Below are positions 44,789 to 53,502 of a stretch of DNA of 64,000 nt, piece after piece. The DNA is from JAUMBM01 sp964441755 (GTDB taxonomy: Bacteria; Bacteroidota; Bacteroidia; Chitinophagales; Saprospiraceae). The translations under genes were made by a program, and so were the position numbers. The stretch lies in NCBI GenBank assembly GCA_964441755.1, contig CAYTVG010000017.1, positions 12,135-76,134 on the forward strand. The letters run 5' to 3'. Below the pieces are notes generated by a model. The model made no database searches. It was not told the origin of the DNA and saw only the letters and a list, made by a program, of their open reading frames with translations. Each line of letters begins with the position of its first letter. The first letter of the stretch is position 1.

Positions 44789-45114
44789 GGGTTGATGTTG
44801 AGGTAATAGACCGTAAAAAACGATTTGGATGCTATGAGAAAATTACAAATTTATGTGAAAAATGCATGTAAGTAAATATCGCAAAAGCTTAGCCATATTT
44901 TATACTTGTGGCAATTTACACAATTTTTTGTAACTTAGTCGCATCGAATTACCGAATGAGATAAAGGATTTAAAGTTGCTCGTTTCAGTATTGATGAAGC
45001 ACATTGATGATAACTGCGGTGGTCAGCAATATTCGGACAGTAACTTAAAACTAGGTTGACTGTCCAAATAGGGTCGACCATCTCAATATGCCACTTTAGG
45101 ATGACACGACAACT
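44789..45114. other. AT-rich stretch leading into the palindrome-bracketed gene
   Basis: From 44840 the composition turns clearly AT-rich. It holds the 65-bp palindromic repeat at 45018-45082 and no gene. Confidence 0.45.
45018..45082. repeat. 65-bp imperfect palindrome, left copy
   Basis: The arm starting GGTGGTCAGCAATATTCGGA folds back on the arm ending with GTCCAAATAGGGTCGACCAT. It shares 53 of 65 bases, without gaps, with the copy at 46113-46177 in the same orientation. The two copies bracket the AT-rich gene at 45115. Confidence 0.85.
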
Positions 45115-46053
45115 ATGAAAAAAACGAAAATAATTATTGCAGGAATTGGCGGAGTGGGAGGCTACTTTGGTGGACTTTTAGCAAATCATTTTAAGGATAA
45201 TGAAAATATTGAAATCATCTTTTTTGCTCGGGGACAACACCTGAAAGAAATTCAAGACAATGGTTTGAAAGTAATAAAGGGCAAAAGTGAATTTATTGCC
45301 AAGCCAACCTTAGCAACAGACAATCCGGCCGAAATTGGCATTTCGGACTTTATCATAATCGCTACAAAAAGCTACGACCTTGAAACAGTTATTCAGCAAT
45401 TAAGACTTTGCATAAATCAAGACACCATTATTTTACCATTGCTTAATGGAGTAGATAGTAAAGAACGAATTAAGGACATTTTCCCCGACAACATGGTTTT
45501 AGACGGTTGTGCTTATATAGTTTCCCGTTTGAAACAGGATGGCGTAATTGAAAATAGCGGTAACATTCAAACACTTTATTTCGGGCTTGACAACTTTGTC
45601 AATGATAGATTGCTGTTGCTTGAAAATTTGATGAAAGAAGCGAATATAGAAGCATTTCTGTCAAAAAATATTTCCACAATTATTTGGGAGAAATTTATAT
45701 TTATTTCACCCACAGCAACGGTCACTTCCTATTTTGACAAGTGCATAGGCGAAATTATTGCCGACCATGGAAAACTTAAAACGACTGCTACTTTAATAGA
45801 AGAAGTAAAACAAATAGCAATAGCAAAACAGATTTTTATTTCGGACGATATCACAGAGAAAACTGTAAATAAATTGAAAGCATTGCCATTTGACACGACA
45901 TCGTCAATGCATACTGACTTTAAAAACAACAAGCCAAACAACGAATTAAAATCATTGACTGAATATGTGGTTAACGAAGGGCAAAAATATAATTTAGAAA
46001 CACCAACTTATAAACAGATCTATGCAGAACTCAAAAAGAAAAGCGGCATATAA
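45115..46053 (+). CDS. 2-dehydropantoate 2-reductase family protein (ApbA/PanE-like), probably acquired
   Basis: 312 residues. The N-terminal Rossmann motif IIIAGIGGVGGYFGGLLANH, the strand DFIIIATKSYDLETVIQQL and LLNGVDSKERI are those of ketopantoate reductase. The C-terminal helical domain has IIWEKFIFISPTATVTSYFD, with the conserved Lys, and a DTTSSMHTDF segment. The family uses NADPH to reduce ketopantoate in pantothenate synthesis, but many paralogues act on other 2-keto acids. The gene is strikingly AT-rich, with codon use unlike the GC-rich genes around it. Directly repeated 65-bp palindromes flank it, so horizontal arrival as a cassette is likely. Confidence 0.88.
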   Translation: MKKTKIIIAGIGGVGGYFGGLLANHFKDNENIEIIFFARGQHLKEIQDNGLKVIKGKSEFIAKPTLATDNPAEIGISDFIIIATKSYDLETVIQQLRLCINQDTIILPLLNGVDSKERIKDIFPDNMVLDGCAYIVSRLKQDGVIENSGNIQTLYFGLDNFVNDRLLLLENLMKEANIEAFLSKNISTIIWEKFIFISPTATVTSYFDKCIGEIIADHGKLKTTATLIEEVKQIAIAKQIFISDDITEKTVNKLKALPFDTTSSMHTDFKNNKPNNELKSLTEYVVNEGQKYNLETPTYKQIYAELKKKSGI

Positions 46054-46112
46054 TAGCCGTTTTGCAAAAGCGGGGGTTTTGTGTTTCTATAAAAGTAAAG
46101 TACTGAAATTGA

Positions 46113-46177
46113 GGTGGTTGGCAATACTCGGATAGTAGTTTAAAACCATGTTGACTGTCCAAATATTGCCGACCACC
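46113..46177. repeat. 65-bp imperfect palindrome, right copy
   Basis: The arms GGTGGTTGGCAATACTCGGA and CCAAATATTGCCGACCACC pair over about 24 bp. It is a direct repeat of 45018-45082 with 12 differences, several of which keep pairing. It starts 60 bp after the stop of the bracketed gene. Confidence 0.85.
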
Positions 46178-46180
46178 TCA

Positions 46181-46210
46181 TTATTTTGGGTGGCCTGCCA
46201 CCCAAAATAA
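46181..46210. terminator. Palindrome between convergent genes
   Basis: TTATTTTGGGTGGC-CT-GCCACCCAAAATAA is a perfect 14-bp stem directly after the right 65-bp repeat and 14 bp before the end of the CHU_C gene. There is no T tract. It is of the same kind as the other gene-end palindromes here. Confidence 0.6.
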
Positions 46211-46223
46211 CCAACCCAAGCCG

Positions 46224-49200
46224 CTACCGCACAATCAGCACCTCGCCCGCCGCCACCTTAGGTGCCTGCAATAAAAATGTATACTTCAGCAGGTAGGTAT
46301 ACACATCGGCAGGGCAATTCTCGCCCCGATAGGTACCATCCCAGCGGCCGGCTGCATCTGTGGACCGGTACAACATTTGCCCCCAGCGATTGAAAATCAG
46401 CAGTTCGAAGCTTTCAACAATGCAATTGCTGAGCGGCTGAAAGCCGTCATTGACGCCATCGTCGTTGGGCGAAAAGGCGTTGGGGAGGTAATAACGGCAG
46501 GACTCACCGCAGTCCGAGAACTCAGTAACTACCCGCTCAGCCAACGCCTGCCCGCAGGCATTGGCCACCGTCACCCTGACCAGTCCGCCACTGTTGATGC
46601 TGATGGTACTGTCGTTCAACTGAACACTCCCGCTCGTCCCGGCAAACCACAGGTAACTGTCGGCATTGTCGGCGATGGCCGTAAGCCTGATACTGTCGCC
46701 ACTGCAAAGGACAGAATCGCCGACAATGCGCACCTCAGGCAGAGGCAGCTCCAGCAGCCGGACCGTATCGCTGCTGCTGCCGCAGGCATTGCTAACGGTC
46801 ACAGCGTACTGCCCGCCGCTGCTCACCAGCAGATCAGCTGTAGTCGCCCCCGTAGACCAGCGAAAAGAAGATGCACCGACAGCATTGGCCAGCAGACGTT
46901 CGGGCGTTCCCTGGCACAAGGTATCACTCGCCACAATGCTTACAAGCGGCGAGCTGCCCGTCGTCACCGACAGCCCGCTACTCCCATTACCACAGACATT
47001 GCTGACCGTCACGGAATAATCCCCGGCCGACGCCACACTAATCGTGGCCACGGTTTCACCACTTGACCACGAATAACTCAGTTCGCCGCCCCCGCCGGCC
47101 ACAGCAGCCGTCAGCAACAGCGGCTGCCCGTTGCAGACAAGCGTGCCGCCGGTGATGCTGACAGCAGGTACTGAATTGACCGTCAGGTTGATCTGCAGGA
47201 GACTGTCGCAACCCGCCGCATTGACGAGCGTATCTGTGTAGATACCCGAGGTACTGAAAACAGCCCCGCTGGGCGCCGTATACGGTCCGCAGCTGCTGAG
47301 ACTTATGCTGTCTGTGGTAGGGCTGCAGATATTGTAGCAAATCTGCACCAGGCCATGCCCACCCGGCCGATTATCGCTACCCCTGGCGACACCCGGAAAG
47401 CCCGCCAGCAGCGGATCGGCGGCATTGCCGGGGGTACCTACAAAGCCGGCCGTAACTGTACTGCCACTGATACCCGGGCAGGTGGCGCAGATAAACCCGC
47501 TGCCACCGCCGCCCGTGCTGCCCACCCCAAAACAACCATCGTGGCTGCTGCCGCCGCCACCGCCGAAATAGCCATCGCCACCGCCGCCGCCACCGGTGCG
47601 GACATTTCCGGCCCCCAGATCTGTAGCCCCTGTGCCCCCCTGCAGGGAGGCACCCGCCGTTCCCTGCACCGGATTTCCGCAGAGACTGTTGGCAGCAGGC
47701 GCTCCGCCAGCCGTCTGTGTACCCCCGAAACCATTGACTGTAAACGGATTATTAGCAGCCGTAAAATTGGCCTCCAGTCCGCCGCCACCGCCGCCGCCCC
47801 GATTGTAGGCCCCCCCACCGCCACCACCGGCGATGGCAAGGGTGGTCCCCCCGCGGCTGATTTGGCTGCGGCCGCCGCCGCCGCCGCCGCCACCGACATT
47901 CAGCCCCCCTTCGAAGCGATTGCCGCTACCGCCAGCCCCACCATTGGGCCAGCCTCCAGCACCGCCGCTATGCCCCTGGGCGGCAGCACCCCCGCCACCC
48001 ACGACAATATCAATGACCTCCCCTGCATTTACCGGCAGGCTAACCTCCGTATACCCGCCCCCACCGCCGGCATTGTTGGTAGGATCGGGCCCACCCCCGC
48101 CGGCCGCCCCCCACATTTTTACCCGAATACTATCCACCCCTATTGGCACCGTCCACTGCTGCAAAGTGCCCGTGAACTGAAACAGCTCGCAGTTCTGCGC
48201 CAGCGGCGCGCAGCTCACCACCACCACCTCATCCGTGCCACTGCCGCAGGCGGTGGTGACCGTCACCGAGTAGGTGCCGGGCGTGTTTACGGAAATGCGC
48301 TGTGAGCTAGCCCCGGTAGACCAACTGTAGCTGGCCCCCGGATTGAGCGCATCCAGTTCCAACAGTCCGCCGGTAGCACACAAGTCGAGCGTATCGGGCC
48401 CCAGTGATACAAAAGTAGCCTCCTCATCCTCAAAAAGCCAGGCGCTGAAATTGGGCAGGCAGAAGAAGGGATTATCGGATGTATAGCGCAGAATATCCAG
48501 TTGGAGGCTGGCTGTGAGTGTATTAGGACAATTGATGCGATTGAGATATTTGGTGCCTGTCGAAAAATCATTCGCCAAAAAGTATATCCGCCCGTCGGGT
48601 CCCAACTGCGGCTGTCCGGGAGTGATAAGACTGCCCAGACTGGAAAAAGAGCCGACGGTCGCAACGGCAGCCGTAATATTGGGCGCCTGCAGATCGTAGC
48701 GCAACACAAGCTCTCCAGCCGGGACAGACTGCAGTGCATACAAAAAGCGGCTGTTGGGCGAAAATTCGTAGCGGGACGACAGCCCCGGCAATGCCCGCGG
48801 GTTGGACAATTGGCCTGTGAGTGCATTGAACTGCAGCAGATACGGACTGGGGGTAAACTGCGCTACCACCAGCAATCCGTTGGGAGAAGCTTTGATGCCG
48901 CCGCCCGATTCCCCCAGCGCACTATACGTATTTGCCAGCGTCACCCCCGCCGGCGTGAAGCTGTACACCCCCAATCCGTCAGTTCCCTGGTGGATCAGCA
49001 GCCAATAGTCGCGGCCATTGGCATGTCGAATAGCACACAGTCCCTCATAGCTGGGCGTGTATACGCGCCGGTCGGCCAGCGCCACCCCACCCAGTCCGCC
49101 ATTAAGCCGCATATCTACCGTAAAATACGACAAGCCCCTGCCTCCGGGCTGAGCGGCCACGATGGCCGGAGAAGCCCCTATGTTCCACTCAACCTCATCC

Positions 49201-49586
49201 ATGGTGAAGACATAATAAACCGAATCCTGGCCCGGCGCCTCGACAATCACCGCAGACTGTTCGGAAGAAAAACCCCCACCCTGCACACCCTGCATATCAT
49301 ACATGAGCCCGTTGAGCCGGTTCCAGATACCGCCGCCATCCTGACCGCTGAAAGCGGGTTCGCGACCACCACAATTGGTGTAAAAAAGCAGCTTGCCATT
49401 GGGATCGCTGTATGCTGCGGAACCTTCTGTCGTAAATATTTGGCTACCATTTACTTGCACCGGCTCGCCACTATTAAAATCCACAGCACGCCCATCCCCG
49501 AAATGCCAGATATTGGCTTGTTTTTGGGCGGAAGCAAGGAAGTGGCATAGGGTGAGAAGCAAGAAGAGGTGAGATACTTTTTTCAC
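46224..49586 (-). CDS. Large T9SS type B (CHU_C) secreted protein with glycine-rich domain
   Basis: 1120 residues with a signal peptide (VSHLFLLLTLCHFLASAQ). The first 390 residues resemble the N-terminal propeller found in CHU_C proteins: NIWHFGDGRAVDFNSGEPV, AYSDPNGKLLFYTNCGG and YEFSPNSRFLYALQ. A SPKF-type Ig module, LDALNPGASYSWSTGASSQR, follows. Then comes a very Gly-rich segment (residues about 490-740, runs such as NVGGGGGGGGRSQISRGG) like the glycine-rich domain of some receptor ectodomains. More Ig/PKD-like modules with YSWSSGETVATISV come next. The end is the gliding-motility-associated C-terminal domain: LPNAFSPNDDGVNDGFQPLS and LLIFNRWGQMLYRS, the type B T9SS signal. Its likely role is adhesion or gliding. 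Confidence 0.88.
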   Translation of the reverse strand: MKKVSHLFLLLTLCHFLASAQKQANIWHFGDGRAVDFNSGEPVQVNGSQIFTTEGSAAYSDPNGKLLFYTNCGGREPAFSGQDGGGIWNRLNGLMYDMQGVQGGGFSSEQSAVIVEAPGQDSVYYVFTMDEVEWNIGASPAIVAAQPGGRGLSYFTVDMRLNGGLGGVALADRRVYTPSYEGLCAIRHANGRDYWLLIHQGTDGLGVYSFTPAGVTLANTYSALGESGGGIKASPNGLLVVAQFTPSPYLLQFNALTGQLSNPRALPGLSSRYEFSPNSRFLYALQSVPAGELVLRYDLQAPNITAAVATVGSFSSLGSLITPGQPQLGPDGRIYFLANDFSTGTKYLNRINCPNTLTASLQLDILRYTSDNPFFCLPNFSAWLFEDEEATFVSLGPDTLDLCATGGLLELDALNPGASYSWSTGASSQRISVNTPGTYSVTVTTACGSGTDEVVVVSCAPLAQNCELFQFTGTLQQWTVPIGVDSIRVKMWGAAGGGGPDPTNNAGGGGGYTEVSLPVNAGEVIDIVVGGGGAAAQGHSGGAGGWPNGGAGGSGNRFEGGLNVGGGGGGGGRSQISRGGTTLAIAGGGGGGAYNRGGGGGGGLEANFTAANNPFTVNGFGGTQTAGGAPAANSLCGNPVQGTAGASLQGGTGATDLGAGNVRTGGGGGGDGYFGGGGGSSHDGCFGVGSTGGGGSGFICATCPGISGSTVTAGFVGTPGNAADPLLAGFPGVARGSDNRPGGHGLVQICYNICSPTTDSISLSSCGPYTAPSGAVFSTSGIYTDTLVNAAGCDSLLQINLTVNSVPAVSITGGTLVCNGQPLLLTAAVAGGGGELSYSWSSGETVATISVASAGDYSVTVSNVCGNGSSGLSVTTGSSPLVSIVASDTLCQGTPERLLANAVGASSFRWSTGATTADLLVSSGGQYAVTVSNACGSSSDTVRLLELPLPEVRIVGDSVLCSGDSIRLTAIADNADSYLWFAGTSGSVQLNDSTISINSGGLVRVTVANACGQALAERVVTEFSDCGESCRYYLPNAFSPNDDGVNDGFQPLSNCIVESFELLIFNRWGQMLYRSTDAAGRWDGTYRGENCPADVYTYLLKYTFLLQAPKVAAGEVLIVR

Positions 49587-50127
49587 GATACAAACAATTT
49601 AATTGAATGACAATTAGCCGTTTTGTTTGTTCAAAAAGCACCGGGTGGTGCAGGTGTGGATTTGGGAATGGTTGGGCGGGAATTAGAAAAGACCTTGTGA
49701 GAGTACTTTCAGCTATGGTTATAGCAATGAAAGGATTGTACTCGAACTTATGGCCTATACTTGTGATAGTACTGACAACTATGATCATACCAATGAAATA
49801 CTTACAAGGCAGAAACAGAGGCCCCGTTCAGAATCCTGTGCGCTACGTTCATATTGATGAAATGCTTACACTTGAATCTATTACATAGCACTGACAGCTA
49901 CGATCATGCCAATGGTATGCGATCAACCATTGAGAAAAATATGGTACATAGCGAAAATCACCTGCTTTCTATGTAACATATAGGCGGTTTGTCCGTATAA
50001 TTGCATTAACAAAGAAGCGAAAGCCAGCATAAACCATGGCTTACGCTGCATTTGAATTCCCTGTTCGCGCCTGCTAGGCAGGCAGAACAACATAAACCGA
50101 TTTTCGAACCTGACGTCCCATACTAGT
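49587..50127. other. Intergenic stretch upstream of the CRISPR-Cas operon
   Basis: It holds the degenerate direct repeats described at 49695-49917 and must contain the cas promoter. I could not identify a full TTTG/TAnnTTTG pair. A plus-strand frame at 49607-49888 runs through the repeats and has no recognisable product. Confidence 0.45.
49695..49917 (+). repeat. Three degenerate direct repeats, possible CRISPR array remnant
   Basis: Copies start at 49695, 49761 and 49881. The first two are exactly 66 bp apart and match at 30 of 38 positions around AGTACT, CTATG and CAATGAAA. The third matches over ACTGACAGCTACGATCATGC and CAATG. Copy 1 is itself a dyad: CTTTCA-G-CTAT-GGTT-ATAG-CAA-TGAAAG. 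A 66-bp period, a dyad and an AATGAAA(G/T) 3' end fit a repeat-spacer unit of the type III kind, and cas6 begins 211 bp away. The divergence between copies argues for a dead array or unrelated repeats. Confidence 0.4.
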
Positions 50128-50847
50128 ATGCCCGAACTCCGATACCTTCGTATTGTATTTGCGAATGCTATTCGCGATTATGAACTTCCGTATTTTCGTG
50201 CCGCTGTGATAGAGGCCACTCGCCGACAGCACGACCGCTTCCACAACCACACGGAAGATGCCCGCAGCATCTTTCGCTATCCGCTGGTGCAGTATAAGAC
50301 CATTGGCGGCAAAGCTGCGCTGGTCTGCCTGGGAGAAGCTGTAGATGACATTCATGCATTACTCGAGCAGCCGGCTTTGCAGTTTCGGATAGGAAGCCGG
50401 GACGATGAGTTTTTCCTCGACAAAGTCAAATTGGAAAACTACAGAGTGCAACTATGGGAGCACAAATTTGACTACACCCTGCATCACTGGCTTCCACTCC
50501 ACGATAATAATTTCAAGCAGTTTCTGTCTATAACGGATGAAGAGGCGCAGCTTGCTGAGCTTAGCCGTATACTAACCGGCAATCTACTTAGTTTTTGCAA
50601 AGGAATAAATTATTGGCTCGATAGCCAAATCGTTGTAAAGATTTCGAGTATACACAAACAGAGTACCGTTAAATTTAAAAATTACGCTTACAGAAGCTTT
50701 TCTGTTAATTTTTCCAGTAATCTATCCATCCCGCCTTATGTAGGCTTGGGGAAAGGAGCGAGCCTGGGCTTTGGGATAGTCAACAGGCTGAGAGTTGATC
50801 GAACCTCTGTGGTTGATACTATTGATGAGACAACAGATCAAATATAG
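50128..50847 (+). CDS. cas6: Cas6 CRISPR RNA endoribonuclease
   Basis: 239 residues. The N-terminal half has the RAMP-like pattern LRIVFANAIRDYELPYFRAA and FRYPLVQYKTIGGKAALVCL. The C-terminal half ends with the glycine-rich loop IPPYVGLGKGASLGFGIV, which contacts repeat RNA in Cas6 proteins. It would cut the pre-crRNA within repeats to give crRNAs with an 8-nt 5' handle for the Csm complex. The catalytic His cannot be assigned with certainty; His residues around 46-50 are candidates. It is the first gene of the locus, 51 bp before cas10. The first half of the gene is GC-richer than the second. Confidence 0.88.
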   Translation: MPELRYLRIVFANAIRDYELPYFRAAVIEATRRQHDRFHNHTEDARSIFRYPLVQYKTIGGKAALVCLGEAVDDIHALLEQPALQFRIGSRDDEFFLDKVKLENYRVQLWEHKFDYTLHHWLPLHDNNFKQFLSITDEEAQLAELSRILTGNLLSFCKGINYWLDSQIVVKISSIHKQSTVKFKNYAYRSFSVNFSSNLSIPPYVGLGKGASLGFGIVNRLRVDRTSVVDTIDETTDQI

Positions 50848-50898
50848 ATATCGGCTAAATTATACGCCGTTCTTATCCAAGGATATAATCACTTAAAA

Positions 50899-53058
50899 AT
50901 GAAATCAATAAATACGATTTTATCAGAACTTATTGAAAAATTAGGGATAATAAAAACAAGTGTGAATGCTGAAAATACCTACCTTCTAAACGCAGCAAGA
51001 TGGGTATTGAACGATCCGCATTTTTCATTTGAGTCCTATAAACCAGTGCCTTTAAAGCCAGTACTTGAGTCATTGTGTAACAAAGATGTGGTTTCGTTCA
51101 TTCCACCTCACCAAATTTCTCCGGTAATTCAGATGCCCGTCTCTGAAAGACCTGATGTTAGTGAGTATTATAGACAGTTTGTTAAGGTAATTTCAGATCA
51201 GGTATCCCGTGGTAAAGATCCAGCCAATTGCCTTGAATTATGGACATCCAATCTTGGGTTTAGTGAAAGATATGCAGACTTGTCTTTATATGAATTCATA
51301 CGATTGACTTCCGGAATTGCCGAATGTCTGGAGAGGGGCAATGGAAAATTGCGTCTTGCAGGCGGCAGTGTCTCCGGCATTCAAGCGTATCTATATGAAT
51401 TGGTATCAAAAAACGCAGCTAAATTACTAAAAGGCAGATCTTTTTACATTCAGCTATTAGCTGATTCCATCATGGATGAACTGCACAATTATTACAACCT
51501 ATCAGGTTTTTCGAAAGTGTACTCATCCGGAGGCGGGTTTTATGTACTCATTCCAGATTCAGAGGATGCCGTGGAGACGTTTGAAAAATTCGCACGGGAC
51601 GTCACGCAGAAGCTGTACAAAATACACAAGACCAGTCTCAATATCGAATTAGCAATCACAGAATCTTTTGGTAGCAATGCTAACGTTTCGGTAATATGGG
51701 ATGAAATTTTTGAGAAGCTCGGCAGCAGAAAATTTGATCGATTGCGATATAACAACTCACTGCTAGAGGATTTTCTATCACCAGTTGAACTAGGTGGTAC
51801 CCGAGATAAGGATCCTATAACCAATGATGAAATGGCTGCCACTGAAAACACCAAAAGTGTTTATGGTGTCAAGGTATCACAAATTACAGCTGAGCAACTC
51901 GAACTCGGAAAAAAGCTTCGTCTTGCCAATTTTTGGGTAATTAGCAGAACGCGTTTGCCCCAACTAACCCCTACACTCAAGGATCCCTTTGGAAAATACC
52001 ATTATTTACTAGATCGAATTAACCAGGTAGACACTTCTATTTGCACTGTATATGCACTAAACAAAGCAAACATAGAAGATGCTCAAGTATATTTCTACGG
52101 GGGTAATAAATACCCCGTATATGAAACTGATGATACATCCGGAGAAGCGGCTTACCAGAAGGGAGACATTATTCCTTTTGACAGGATGGTAGATAATGAG
52201 CATTTCGAGCGCCTCGCCATCCTCAGAATGGATGTAGATAACCTTGGAGCTATCTTTAGTGAGCAAATGATAAACAAACTATATGCTGTCAACTGGCTTA
52301 GATACGCTTGTGTAAGCAAAAGTTTAGATATGTTCTTTAAGGGTCACCTCAATATCTTACAGGAAGAGGTTGAGCGTCGCTTCAATGCAACCGGAAAATC
52401 CGTCATCATCTATGCCGGGGGGGATGACTTATTTATTGTTGGTCAGTGGGATATAGCACTTGCACTTGCTGATGAAATTAAATCGAGATTTAGCCAATGG
52501 TCGTGCAACAATCTAACTCTTTCGGGGGGTATCCAGATGCTACCTGCCAAGTTCCCTATCATGCAGGCCGCCAAAATGAGCGAAGCTGCAGAAAAAAGAG
52601 CTAAAAAACACTCTAGTAAATCGAAAAAGAGCCAGAAAAATGCGATTACATTTTTGGAGTACCCGCTTAACTGGAACATTGAGTATCCTATTGTCAGAGA
52701 ATTAAAAGAGACCATTGTACAACTAATCAGGCAAAAGGATTTGAATAAATCCTACATAAAAAAAATCAACATTCACGCCGAAGCGCAGAAATACTACTTT
52801 CAAAAAAAGGGCACAAGCCTGGCAATAGCGCCCAAATGGAAATGGCAAATGGCATACGACATGAGTAGATATGCAAAAGAAATAGATTCCAAAAAATCCT
52901 CATCTCAGGCTAAACAATTTGTCACTGATATGGCCGGATGTTGCTTTACTGACAGGTACAAAGGAAAAGACATAGACAGTACGTATTCGTTTCTCTTACT
53001 ACTGCAAATTGCAGCCAGATGGTCTGAATTGGAGCTCAGATCTACTGCTGAATCCTGA
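50899..53058 (+). CDS. cas10: Cas10/Csm1, type III-A, cyclase-active and HD-less
   Basis: 719 residues. The first Palm domain is marked by LAGGSVSGIQAYLYELVSKN and YSSGGGFYVLIPDS. The second has LRMDVDNLGAIFS and the cyclase motif AGGDDLF with GGDD at residues 507-510. A D4-type helical end follows. The sequence N-terminal to the first Palm (about 150 residues) lacks a recognisable HD phosphohydrolase motif, so target-activated DNA cleavage is probably absent, while synthesis of cyclic oligoadenylates from ATP should be intact. It forms the large subunit of the Csm complex with Csm2-5. The coding is AT-rich compared with the chromosome outside the locus. Confidence 0.93.
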   Translation: MKSINTILSELIEKLGIIKTSVNAENTYLLNAARWVLNDPHFSFESYKPVPLKPVLESLCNKDVVSFIPPHQISPVIQMPVSERPDVSEYYRQFVKVISDQVSRGKDPANCLELWTSNLGFSERYADLSLYEFIRLTSGIAECLERGNGKLRLAGGSVSGIQAYLYELVSKNAAKLLKGRSFYIQLLADSIMDELHNYYNLSGFSKVYSSGGGFYVLIPDSEDAVETFEKFARDVTQKLYKIHKTSLNIELAITESFGSNANVSVIWDEIFEKLGSRKFDRLRYNNSLLEDFLSPVELGGTRDKDPITNDEMAATENTKSVYGVKVSQITAEQLELGKKLRLANFWVISRTRLPQLTPTLKDPFGKYHYLLDRINQVDTSICTVYALNKANIEDAQVYFYGGNKYPVYETDDTSGEAAYQKGDIIPFDRMVDNEHFERLAILRMDVDNLGAIFSEQMINKLYAVNWLRYACVSKSLDMFFKGHLNILQEEVERRFNATGKSVIIYAGGDDLFIVGQWDIALALADEIKSRFSQWSCNNLTLSGGIQMLPAKFPIMQAAKMSEAAEKRAKKHSSKSKKSQKNAITFLEYPLNWNIEYPIVRELKETIVQLIRQKDLNKSYIKKINIHAEAQKYYFQKKGTSLAIAPKWKWQMAYDMSRYAKEIDSKKSSSQAKQFVTDMAGCCFTDRYKGKDIDSTYSFLLLLQIAARWSELELRSTAES

Positions 53059-53086
53059 TATATTTCACAACTAAATCTATTGGACT

Positions 53087-53476
53087 ATGAATTTTAATAA
53101 AAACTGGATCACACATGGGCTTGATGAGGAAGCCATAACTTTTGCCTCGGAAATCGGCGCAGAACTTGCCAAAGGCGATCAAAATCAGGGAAATGGTTTA
53201 ACAACCTCACAGATTCGCAATTTTTTTGGCGAGGTGAAACGTATTCAGGCTAGGGGCTATGAAAAAGAAAAGACAGCTTTTCTGCTGATCAGACCTAAGC
53301 TTGCATACGCTGAGGCGAGAGCAAAAAAAACAAACAAATCAACCAAAGTAATGGTTTTTCGCAGAATTATGGACGCTGCTCATGAGCAGGTGAAAAGCCC
53401 ACAGCATTTTCAAAATTTTGTAGATCTGCTGGAGGCCATTCTGGCTTATCACAAGGCAAACGATGGTCGAGACTAA
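53087..53476 (+). CDS. csm2: Csm2 small subunit
   Basis: 129 residues, all-helical and of normal Csm2 length. LTTSQIRNFFGEVKRIQARG followed by AFLLIRPKLAYAEAR is the family core, and FQNFVDLLEAILAYHKAN closes the helical bundle. Csm2 copies form the inner filament along crRNA-target duplexes in the type III-A complex. It lies between cas10 and csm3 with short gaps, so it is co-transcribed. Confidence 0.93.
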   Translation: MNFNKNWITHGLDEEAITFASEIGAELAKGDQNQGNGLTTSQIRNFFGEVKRIQARGYEKEKTAFLLIRPKLAYAEARAKKTNKSTKVMVFRRIMDAAHEQVKSPQHFQNFVDLLEAILAYHKANDGRD

Positions 53477-53502
53477 TTAATATCACTTAAAATTATCATA
53501 AA

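Noticed and set aside
45018..46177. Integron gene cassette with attC sites
   Set aside because: The palindromes lack the RYYYAAC and GTTRRRY core boxes at their outer ends, and no integrase gene is in the window.
47400..48100. Low-complexity GC-rich plus-strand frames opposite the CHU_C gene
   Set aside because: They are antisense translation of the glycine-rich domain (proline and alanine runs).
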